From Ignavibacteriota bacterium (lineage in GTDB: Bacteria; Bacteroidota; Ignavibacteria; UBA10030; SZUA-254): a DNA stretch of 59,972 nucleotides. Position numbers and translations under genes: made by a program. The stretch is taken from contig JANYJZ010000024.1 in NCBI GenBank assembly GCA_025358305.1, forward strand, positions 1 through 59,972, read 5' to 3'. Shown piece after piece: positions 43,550-50,637 of this stretch. The notes beneath the pieces were generated by a model. That model saw nothing but the letters and a program-made list of their open reading frames with translations, was not told the origin of the DNA and searched no databases. Position 1 is the stretch's first letter; the number at the start of each line of letters is the position of its first letter.

Positions 43550-44623
43550 GTGAACAATCCGAGCACATCCCCGTTCCGAGACCGCCTTCTGGAACAGACC
43601 CGCCCTGGAGAACTCTTCCGTGATCTCGGAGGCGCCGTATTGGAATGCTATGCGTGCGGCCACCGGTGCCGCATCAAGGAGGGGAGCGACGGCATCTGCC
43701 GCGTTCGAGTCCATCGCAATGGAACGCTTCTGGTTCCGTGGGGATATGTCGGCGCACTCCAGCTTGATCCCGTCGAAAAAAAGCCCTTCTTTCACGCCAT
43801 GCCCGGAACCACCGCGCTCAGTTTCGGGATGCTCGGCTGCGATTACCATTGCGCCTACTGCCAGAACTGGCTCACCTCCCAGGCACTCCGGGATCCCGCC
43901 GCGGAGTCCTCGCTCGAGCTGATGGATCCTTCCGGGATCGTGGCTACAGCGCTCGCGCGCGGCGCGAAGATCGTAACGAGTACATACAACGAACCTCTCA
44001 TCACGAGCGAGTGGGCCGTGGCAGTCTTCCGAGAAGCGAGGAGTGCGGGACTGCTCACATCCTACGTCTCCAACGGGAACGGGACGGAGGAGGTCCTTGC
44101 ATATCTTCTCCCATGGCTCGATCTCTTCAAGGTCGATCTGAAAAGCTTCGACGAGAAGCGCTACCGGACGCTCGGCGGGAGGCTCGGACCCGTGCTCGAG
44201 ACGATCCGGTATCTCCACGAGCACGCGGTGTGGCTCGAGGTGGTGACCCTCGTGATCCCCGGGTGGAATGATTCGGAGGCAGAGCTCCGATCCGCCGCGA
44301 AATTTCTTGCTTCTGTCTCCCCCGACATCCCCTGGCATGTGACGGCGTTCCATCCCGACTACAAGATGCTCGAGCCTGAACGGACGGCGTCGGCGTCGCT
44401 CCGAAAGGCGGCCTCGATCGGCACACAGGAGGGGCTCCGGTACGTCTACGCGGGGAACCTCCCCGGGAGCGTGGGGCGGCACGAACACACTGTCTGCCAC
44501 CGCTGCGGCACGACGCTCATCGAACGCCGCGGATTTCAGGTGCTCAGCAATACCCTCGTCGACGGGCGCTGTCCGTCCTGCGGGGAAGCGCTGCCCGGCG
44601 TCTGGACGCCGCCCTCGCTTTGA
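43550..44623 (+). CDS. amrS: AmmeMemoRadiSam system radical SAM enzyme
   Basis: A 357-aa radical SAM protein of the PflA-related AmrS group. The N-terminal part has two cysteine pairs (CYACGHRCRIKEG...GICRVR). The SAM cluster motif is GCDYHCAYCQNW (CX3CX2C), followed by STYNEPLI, YVSNGNGTEEVL and KVDLKSFDEKRYR. A zinc-ribbon-like C-terminus has CHRCGTTLIERRG and CPSCG. AmrS is usually found with Memo and AMMECR1, neither of which is in the window; its reaction is unknown. GTG 43550 has GAGG upstream. The next gene, DUF309, has its own promoter. Confidence 0.92.
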   Translation: MNNPSTSPFRDRLLEQTRPGELFRDLGGAVLECYACGHRCRIKEGSDGICRVRVHRNGTLLVPWGYVGALQLDPVEKKPFFHAMPGTTALSFGMLGCDYHCAYCQNWLTSQALRDPAAESSLELMDPSGIVATALARGAKIVTSTYNEPLITSEWAVAVFREARSAGLLTSYVSNGNGTEEVLAYLLPWLDLFKVDLKSFDEKRYRTLGGRLGPVLETIRYLHEHAVWLEVVTLVIPGWNDSEAELRSAAKFLASVSPDIPWHVTAFHPDYKMLEPERTASASLRKAASIGTQEGLRYVYAGNLPGSVGRHEHTVCHRCGTTLIERRGFQVLSNTLVDGRCPSCGEALPGVWTPPSL

Positions 44624-44628
44624 GTGCA

Positions 44629-44659
44629 CTTGTGTATTATCTTTTTTTTTGTATTTTAG
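44629..44659 (+). promoter_or_regulatory. Promoter of the DUF309 gene, apparently leaderless
   Basis: CTTG (44629-44632), 19 nt, TATTTTAG (44652-44659). Only 4 nt separate the -7 element from the ATG at 44664, so transcription should begin at or inside the start codon. Confidence 0.6.
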
Positions 44660-44663
44660 TTTC

Positions 44664-45533
44664 ATGACGACAGTGCGACCAAAGAAGAAGAAACCCGAAG
44701 AGATCCAGCAAGAACCTCTCCGCGAACTCCCTCTCACGCCGGAAGATTGGCAGGCGTTCGAACACGGAGTGACGCTCTTCAATTCGGGAAAATTCTGGCA
44801 CGCCCACGAGGCATGGGAGCTCATCTGGCTGCGGCACGCGGAGGATGAACGCCTCTTCTTCCAGGGCCTCATCCAGCTCGCCGCCGCCTACCATCAGCTC
44901 GTCGTGAAGCGGAACTACCGGGCGATGTGCAACAACCTGGACAAGGCGGTCGAGAAACTCACCGTGTTCCAGCCCGAATACTGCGGGATCTGCGTGACTG
45001 AGGTGCTCGGCGCCATCGACGGGACCAGGGGGGAGGCCGACCGGGTCGACGGAAGCCGCGGCGCGGAGTTCGATTTCGCACTCATCCCGAAGCTGCAGTT
45101 CCATAAGCCGGGGAACCCCGACCTCCTCGTCGAGATCCGTGATATTCTCCGCGATGAACGCTTCTTCGAAGGGGTGAAGCTCTTCAACGGTGGGTACTAC
45201 TGGGAGGCACACGAAGCGTGGGAGGACATTTGGCGCGGCCGTGAAGGGGACGCGAAATCATTCTTACAGGCGTTCGTCGAAGGGGCGGCGGGTTGCAATT
45301 TTCTGAAGCAGGCCAAGCGGTCGAGCGCGCTCTACCTTCTCGGCAAATCAGTGGAAAAGTTTCGGCAGTTTGAGACCATCCAGGTAGGCTTTCCGCTCAG
45401 GGCATTCGTTGAACAACTCGCAAGCCTTCTCGCATTGCTGCAGTCCGGGGCCGAACCCCGCGCAGGGAACGGGAAGTCGATCGCACTCCCGAAGATCCCG
45501 TTCGTCCACCATCGCGATGCCCCGGGATCCTGA
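44664..45533 (+). CDS. Tandem DUF309 protein
   Basis: A 289-aa protein with two DUF309 units. The first (about residues 29-90) has FEHGVTLFNSGKFWHAHEAWELIW, then QGLIQLAAAYHQL. The second (about 165-240) has FEGVKLFNGGYYWEAHEAWEDIW, then QAFVEGAAGCNFL. DUF309 proteins are usually single-domain, four- to five-helix bundles with the conserved HEAWE (here both copies intact) and no proven function. The two units are diverged, so the duplication is old. The start at 44664 is preferred to 44649 because the promoter overlaps the earlier one. Confidence 0.85.
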   Translation: MTTVRPKKKKPEEIQQEPLRELPLTPEDWQAFEHGVTLFNSGKFWHAHEAWELIWLRHAEDERLFFQGLIQLAAAYHQLVVKRNYRAMCNNLDKAVEKLTVFQPEYCGICVTEVLGAIDGTRGEADRVDGSRGAEFDFALIPKLQFHKPGNPDLLVEIRDILRDERFFEGVKLFNGGYYWEAHEAWEDIWRGREGDAKSFLQAFVEGAAGCNFLKQAKRSSALYLLGKSVEKFRQFETIQVGFPLRAFVEQLASLLALLQSGAEPRAGNGKSIALPKIPFVHHRDAPGS

Positions 45534-45550
45534 CCGCCTGACCCGCGCGT

Positions 45551-46891
45551 CTATTTGCGGGCGTTGTCCTCCGTGATACCAAGTTCCTTCCGAAGCTGCG
45601 CGAGCATGGGTTCTGCGTCGGCTGCAGATGTGCCTGACGACGACGACTCGCTCACGGCTGTGGCATACGCTTTCTTTTTCGCTTCCAGTTCCGCTGCGGC
45701 GTGTTCCGCGTCGGTGATCCCGAGCTTGCTCCTGAGGCCGCCGAGGATGTCCGCAACCGATGCATCGGGTGTTCCCACGCTCCACGCGATCGCCAGGGCG
45801 TTCCGGTAGACGGCAATCGACGATTCCCGCGGAACCGCTTCGGCCTCCTTCAACCGCTCTTCCCACGACCTCTCCTGGATCTCGCGGATGCCGGTGAGCA
45901 TCTGCTGCGCTTCGGCATGCCCTTTCTCGATCGTCGTGATCTTCAGGAGCGGAATGACCGCTTCTGCGAAGTTCTTTTTGGCGACGAGATCCTTCGCCTC
46001 GATGAGGTAGTCGTGGAGCTTCTGCTCCTTCGCGCGCGCCTTTCCGTCGGCCTCGGCTGCACGTAGCGCGTCCGCTTCTTCGGAAGCCTTCTTCTGCCCG
46101 GCGCCCCGGGCTTCGATCTCTTCTTCAAGCTTCTTCCGGGCGGTTTCCTCCGACTTGTGCAGCGCTTCGGTCTCGAGCCGTGCGCGTTCCGCCTCAGCGG
46201 GACGGCGGCGTTCAGCTTCTTCCCGCTTCCGTTTCTCCCCATCAAGGGCCTTGCGCCGCTCGAGGCTCTCGGTGTTGTGCATCGCCTCGAGTTCTTGCGC
46301 ACGGCGGCGTAACTCCTCTTCAGCGCGACGGCGAGCTTCTTCGGACTGCTTGCGGAGCTCCTCCTCGGTCCTTCGTTTTTCATCGAGGAACTTCTTCCGT
46401 GACTCTTCCTGCGTCAAGGGCGCGCCGTGTTCCGGCTGTTTTGCGGGTGCGTGCCGGTCGGCGGGCTTCTCCGCAGGGGGTGCCGGGGCGGCCGACTTGG
46501 CCGGTGCGGCAGCCGCAGGAGTCGCGGTGGGTGCGGGAGCTTTCTGCACGGGCGGGGCCGAGGCCGGAGCGGGTGGCGCAGGTACAGCGGGAGGAGGTGC
46601 AGGCGCGGCTGTAGGGGCCGGGGTTACCGCCGGGGCCGGATGGGTCACTGATGGAGCCGGGGTTACTGCAGGGGCCGGATGGGCCGCCTGTTGCTGCTTC
46701 GATCTCAAGGCGATGATCCGCTCCTTGTACGCATGGGCGTAAAAATTCCCCGGATCGAGTTCGAGGCAGCGCTCGACGTCCTCGAGCGCTGCCTCGAACT
46801 CAGCCGCCTTCAGAAGCCTATCGGCGTTCTTGAGGTACTCGCCGGCCTGCTTCTTCTTCGGACTCTCCTGATTTTGCCCTGTGTTCTTCAT
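45551..46891 (-). CDS. TPR / Pro-Ala linker / charged helix protein of unknown function
   Basis: The protein has 446 residues and no signal peptide. A TPR-like hairpin (about residues 17-63; AEFEAALEDVERCLELDPG) is followed by a Pro/Ala/Val-rich linker (68-155) with a 13-residue repeat (HPAPAVTPAP twice). A highly charged E/K/R helix (about 160-290) follows. A C-terminal part (290-446) has a second TPR-like hairpin (AKKNFAEAVIPLLKITTIE) and two copies of LR(S/K)(K/E)LGIT(D/E) at 386 and 433. The architecture mirrors the upstream 861-aa gene without the membrane and TolB-N-like part, which suggests the two work together. The ends of the two genes are 85 nt apart. Confidence 0.8.
   Translation of the reverse strand: MKNTGQNQESPKKKQAGEYLKNADRLLKAAEFEAALEDVERCLELDPGNFYAHAYKERIIALRSKQQQAAHPAPAVTPAPSVTHPAPAVTPAPTAAPAPPPAVPAPPAPASAPPVQKAPAPTATPAAAAPAKSAAPAPPAEKPADRHAPAKQPEHGAPLTQEESRKKFLDEKRRTEEELRKQSEEARRRAEEELRRRAQELEAMHNTESLERRKALDGEKRKREEAERRRPAEAERARLETEALHKSEETARKKLEEEIEARGAGQKKASEEADALRAAEADGKARAKEQKLHDYLIEAKDLVAKKNFAEAVIPLLKITTIEKGHAEAQQMLTGIREIQERSWEERLKEAEAVPRESSIAVYRNALAIAWSVGTPDASVADILGGLRSKLGITDAEHAAAELEAKKKAYATAVSESSSSGTSAADAEPMLAQLRKELGITEDNARK
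46613..46681 (-). repeat. In-frame 39-bp tandem repeat in the Pro/Ala linker
   Basis: The coding strand repeats HPAPAVTPAP (residues 71-80 and 84-93) with a 13-residue period. Slippage here would change linker length by 13 residues without a frameshift. Confidence 0.7.
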
Positions 46892-46933
46892 TCTCGTTTC
46901 GTGCTGTCCCCGTTCTTTCGTTCGCCAGTTGTT

Positions 46934-46965
46934 ACACGGTATCGATTTCCGCGCTGAAAATCAAT
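46934..46965 (-). promoter_or_regulatory. Possible promoter of the 446-aa gene
   Basis: Minus-strand ATTG (46965-46962), 20 nt, TACCGTGT (46941-46934), in the gap after the 861-aa gene. The -7 element is weak, so read-through from 49600 may be the main source. Confidence 0.4.
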
Positions 46966-46976
46966 CCCGAAGCCCC

Positions 46977-49562
46977 CTATTTGAGGGGGAGCTGGATAAT
47001 GGATCGGAAATCGCTGTGTTCGTACATGTTGTAGAAATCCCCGTTCGCGATCTCGTCGACACGATAGTCGAGTGCGAGCGCTTCGCGCAGCGTCGCGACG
47101 CAAAGTTTCTTGATATCCTCGTCGACGCTCATCGTCTTTCCGGAATACATCTGGAGCGAGTAGGACTGTGCGATGCGGTACTTGATCTCCGCGTCGTTGG
47201 GATTCGCCGCCAGGATCCGCTGGTTCAGGACGAGCGCCTCGGGAAATTGTCCCGAGCGCGTCAGGGTCAGCGCGAGGTACGCAGCTGCGTCCGCATTCTG
47301 CGGGTGGCTCTGGATCTCCTCCTTGATCACTTTCTCGGCGCTGTTGAGCAGCGTCAGGGCTTCCATCCCCTTGCCGGCGCCCTGATACACCCTCGCGAGG
47401 CGGTACATGCTCTTGTAGTCGCGCGGATCGGCCGTCAGGATGCGCTGAAGGGCGGCAGCGACCCGGTCCGACTGGGAAAGCGAAAGGGACGCGTCCGTAA
47501 GGATCGCATCGGCGACGGGGCCTGCCAGGTAGGCTGTCGAGTCCGCGACGAAGTAGAGCGCCATCTCGTGGTACCAAAATCCTTCCTGCGTCGCGCGGGC
47601 AAGCTGATAGGTCTGGCCGATGAGCGTCAGGATCGCGGGGTCGCGCGGATTGATCCGGAATGCCGCAGTCAGGGCGTCCATACCTTGCTGATGCTGACCA
47701 AGCTTCAGATGCACCTTTGCCTTGAGGTACGATGCCCGGCTGCTCTTGGGCGCGCGCTGGAGGGCGTTGTCAAACTGCTGCAGCGCCATCTTGTACTGCT
47801 TCAATTCGTCGTAGACCATACCGCGGGCGATGTAGCCCTCGGCCTGTGACGGGTCGAGGGCGATGGCCTCGGCCGAAAAATTCTTCGCGTCGTCGAGCGA
47901 TCTGCCGGGCAGCGGCGAACCATGCTCGTACGACAGCGCGATCGCCTCCGCCTTTGCCGACAGGGCGTCGCCAAAATTCGCCTCCTGCGCGGTCGCCTGG
48001 TCCAAGAGCACAGAAGCGCTCTGAAGGTCCGCAAGGCCAGGGTGGTGGAGAAGTTCCAACGCCCGGAGAAAGAGAACATATGCTGCGCCGCCGGTCACAG
48101 TGCGGGCAGAGGCGGTTCCGGACGATTCGCGGATATGGAGGACCTCACGCACGTCATCGGCCACCTCGGCAGGGAGGGTCGCGAGCGCGTCCGCTGATCT
48201 TGCATACGCCTTTTCCCACGTCGTCTTGCCCGTCGAATCGACAAGCTGCAATCGCACGGAAAATGCCTCGCCTGAGCGTTCGATCGAGCCTTTGAGAACG
48301 ACGGTAGATCCGAGGCCAAATGCGGCATGCGACGGGTCCTGGGAGTGACGGGCAAGCCCGTATGTCGACGGATATCCGATGACATTCGCCTGTTGCGACC
48401 GTTCGAACTGCCGGACGACGAGTTCAGCGAGTGACGCACCGATGACGTTCTCATCGGCCAGGGAAGGGTTCCCCGACCAGGGAAGCACGGCGATGTTCGC
48501 CGTCGAAGGGAAGACTGATTTCTTCAGTTGGAAGAAAATGATCCCGCCGATGAGAAGCGCTCCCGCCACGATGACGGCGATGAGGAGGACCGGCACCCGG
48601 GCGGACTTCTTCGCGCGGGCGGCGGATTTCTTTGCACCGGCGGACTTGACCGGCTTCGCGTCCGCTGCCGGCTCCCTTGGGGCGGCCTCGTCTACCTTGA
48701 TCTGGGCGTCGAGGGCGATGGCTTCCGCGTTAGTCGGGTCATTCATGAGCACCTTGGCAACCTCGACGGTCGCGTCACGGAAGTTCTGTTCCCGATGAAA
48801 GGACTTCGCCCGCGCAAGGTGCGACTTGATGCGGTCTTCCCGCTCTTTCTGCTCACGGGCGCGCGCTTCCTCGGCGAGCTGTTCCTGTCGGCGTGCCTCT
48901 TCCTCCCGCTTCAGCTGTTCCGCCTCTTCCGCTTTGCGCTGTTCTTCCTGCTGGCGGTGAAGTTCCTCTTCGGCCTTTCTTCGGGCCTCCTGTTCGAGCC
49001 GGAGCCGCTCCTCTTCCTGGCGGCGCTTCTGCTCGATCTCATGTGCCTTGCGCTGTTCTTCTTCCTTCTTCCGGCGCTCGCCCTCCGCGCGTTGGCGCTC
49101 CTCTTCCTTCCGTTTGCGCTGCTCGGCTTCGGCTTTGATGCGGATCTCTTCATCGGACTTCTTTCGAACCGCTTCCTGCGAACGGCGTTGTTCCTCGTCG
49201 CGTTTGCGCAATTCGGTCTCGGCCTTGACGCGGGCCTCTTCTTCCGATTTCTTGCGCAGTTCGGCTTCCTCCCGGCGGCGGGATTCCAGACGCTTCTGGA
49301 TCGTTGCAGTGAGCTTCGTGGCGGCTTCGGATTCGATCGATCGCAGCGCGGTCTCGGCAGCCGTACGTCGCTCCCCGGCCTCGCGGAGCCTCTGCTGGAA
49401 TTGTGCGTCTTCCTCGGAACGGCGGGCGGCGACGAGATCGCTGACCTGGGATGCCGCGAACGCCTCGAGGCGTACGAGCTCGTCGGTCAACGTCTTCTGG
49501 CGGATCTCCTCCAGTTTTCGCTGGAATTCATCCGCGCGCTTCTTCTCGTCCAACTCCGGCAT
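46977..49562 (-). CDS. Membrane protein with long charged helix, TolB-N-like domain and TPRs
   Basis: The protein has 861 residues. Residues 1-95 are helical, then about 95-245 is an almost pure E/K/R/Q helix of the single-alpha-helix type. A TPR-like hairpin (246-290) and a Lys/Ala-rich linker come next, followed by one membrane helix (about 323-345) preceded by KKSAARAKKSAR, which puts the first part in the cytoplasm. Residues 355-475 resemble the TolB-N/FlgO-like domain common in adenylate cyclase- and CadC-type TPR proteins: IAVLPWSGN, VLKGSIERSGEAFSVRLQLVD, TTWEKAYA. At least five TPR units follow (480-850). The usual cyclase, kinase or winged-helix output domain is replaced by the helix. 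Function unknown. Confidence 0.85.
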   Translation of the reverse strand: MPELDEKKRADEFQRKLEEIRQKTLTDELVRLEAFAASQVSDLVAARRSEEDAQFQQRLREAGERRTAAETALRSIESEAATKLTATIQKRLESRRREEAELRKKSEEEARVKAETELRKRDEEQRRSQEAVRKKSDEEIRIKAEAEQRKRKEEERQRAEGERRKKEEEQRKAHEIEQKRRQEEERLRLEQEARRKAEEELHRQQEEQRKAEEAEQLKREEEARRQEQLAEEARAREQKEREDRIKSHLARAKSFHREQNFRDATVEVAKVLMNDPTNAEAIALDAQIKVDEAAPREPAADAKPVKSAGAKKSAARAKKSARVPVLLIAVIVAGALLIGGIIFFQLKKSVFPSTANIAVLPWSGNPSLADENVIGASLAELVVRQFERSQQANVIGYPSTYGLARHSQDPSHAAFGLGSTVVLKGSIERSGEAFSVRLQLVDSTGKTTWEKAYARSADALATLPAEVADDVREVLHIRESSGTASARTVTGGAAYVLFLRALELLHHPGLADLQSASVLLDQATAQEANFGDALSAKAEAIALSYEHGSPLPGRSLDDAKNFSAEAIALDPSQAEGYIARGMVYDELKQYKMALQQFDNALQRAPKSSRASYLKAKVHLKLGQHQQGMDALTAAFRINPRDPAILTLIGQTYQLARATQEGFWYHEMALYFVADSTAYLAGPVADAILTDASLSLSQSDRVAAALQRILTADPRDYKSMYRLARVYQGAGKGMEALTLLNSAEKVIKEEIQSHPQNADAAAYLALTLTRSGQFPEALVLNQRILAANPNDAEIKYRIAQSYSLQMYSGKTMSVDEDIKKLCVATLREALALDYRVDEIANGDFYNMYEHSDFRSIIQLPLK

Positions 49563-49595
49563 GCCGATCCCTTTCCTCTTTGCATGAAATCAGGC

Positions 49596-49627
49596 AAAAT
49601 ATAGAGAAATGCGCCTCGAATGTCAAC
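49596..49627 (-). promoter_or_regulatory. Promoter of the 861-aa TPR protein gene
   Basis: Minus-strand GTTG (49627-49624), 20 nt, TATATTTT (49603-49596); leader about 30 nt. Confidence 0.72.
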
Positions 49628-49765
49628 CGGTTTGTGACGGGTGTGACGCACGATAAGTTATTGAATATCATGCTATTCACCGGACCTGTGGATGTAGACG
49701 TTTCGCCGAATTTGTCCATCTTCTTTCGACTGCTGGGGATTCAACTCGTGTGGAGGGGGGTGGGA

Positions 49766-49797
49766 GTGGATTTCCCGCCGAAATTCACATATATTGG
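49766..49797 (+). promoter_or_regulatory. Candidate promoter of queF
   Basis: TATATTGG (49790-49797) is a good -7 element about 35 nt from the ATG. The -33 position holds only GTGG (49766-49769), so the match is partial. No preQ1 riboswitch was recognised in the leader. Confidence 0.45.
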
Positions 49798-49831
49798 TGG
49801 ACCAAATTTGACCCTATCAACGAGGAACCGC

Positions 49832-50269
49832 ATGGGTACGACGAACAAACGGGGGCGCCGTCCGCAGCCGATGACCGGCCTGGACAGGCGATACGACGTG
49901 GAAGGCCTGGAGGCGCTCGACGTGGATGTTCTTGAGACATTTCCGTACGAGCATCCGGGGAAGGACATCGCCGTCGAGATCGATACGGACGAATTTACGG
50001 CGGTCTGTCCATATTCGGGGCTTCCCGATTTTGCGACCATTAGGATCGCCTACATCCCCAAGAAGAAAATCATCGAGCTGCGGTCGCTGAAGTACTACCT
50101 GCTCTCCTACCGCAATGTCGGCATCTACCAGGAACACGCGGTCAACCGCGTTCTGGAGGACCTTGCGAAATGCTGCTCGCCGAAATGGATGAAGGTGAGC
50201 GCCGACTACAAGATCCGCGGCGGCGTCCATACTGTCGCGAGCAGGGAGTGGGGGAGGAGGAAGCCGTGA
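49832..50269 (+). CDS. queF: NADPH-dependent preQ0 reductase
   Basis: A 145-aa type I (short) QueF, a tunnelling-fold enzyme that reduces the nitrile of preQ0 to preQ1 in queuosine synthesis. EFTAVCPYSGLPDFATI holds the nucleophilic cysteine (C59) and catalytic aspartate (D66). ELRSLKYYLLSYRNVGIYQE is the QueF motif. ATG 49832 gives the normal short N-terminus; the longer frame overlaps the upstream promoter. The last bases overlap the DUF423 start as GTGA. Other queuosine genes are not in the window. Confidence 0.95.
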   Translation: MGTTNKRGRRPQPMTGLDRRYDVEGLEALDVDVLETFPYEHPGKDIAVEIDTDEFTAVCPYSGLPDFATIRIAYIPKKKIIELRSLKYYLLSYRNVGIYQEHAVNRVLEDLAKCCSPKWMKVSADYKIRGGVHTVASREWGRRKP

Positions 50270-50637
50270 CGCGGATATTCTTCATGCTGGGTTCCTGTTC
50301 GGCGTTCCTCGCAGTCGCGCTCGGAGCCTTTGGAGCGCACACGCTGAAGGACAGGCTGACGCCGGAGCTCCTCGCGATCTTCGAAGTGGGGGTCCGATAC
50401 GAGATGTACCACGCCCTCGGGCTGTTCGTCGTCGCGTGGTGCCTGGCGCAGTTCCCCGCGGCGAACGCGCAGGCCGCAGGGTGGCTCTTCGTCGCCGGGA
50501 CCGTGGTGTTCTCCGGAAGCCTCTACGCGCTGAGCCTCACGGGGATGCGATGGCTCGGAGCGGTGACCCCCCTCGGAGGGGTCTGTTTCCTCGCGGGATG
50601 GGCCTGGCTCGCCTGGGGGGTCTGGCGGGCGGCCTAG
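50266..50637 (+). CDS. DUF423 membrane protein
   Basis: A 123-aa protein with four membrane helices and the DUF423 (YwdK/YgdD-type) motifs: LAVALGAFGAHTLKDRLTPE in the first loop, FEVGVRYEMYHALGLF and LGAVTPLGGVCFLAGWAWL. Function unknown. GTG 50266 overlaps the queF stop, with a purine-rich GGAGGAGGAA upstream. Its stop overlaps the convergent rnr stop on the palindrome CTAG. Confidence 0.88.
   Translation: MTRIFFMLGSCSAFLAVALGAFGAHTLKDRLTPELLAIFEVGVRYEMYHALGLFVVAWCLAQFPAANAQAAGWLFVAGTVVFSGSLYALSLTGMRWLGAVTPLGGVCFLAGWAWLAWGVWRAA

Noticed and set aside
49740-49831. preQ1 riboswitch ahead of queF
   Set aside because: None of the short preQ1-I or larger preQ1-II/III consensus elements could be read in the leader.
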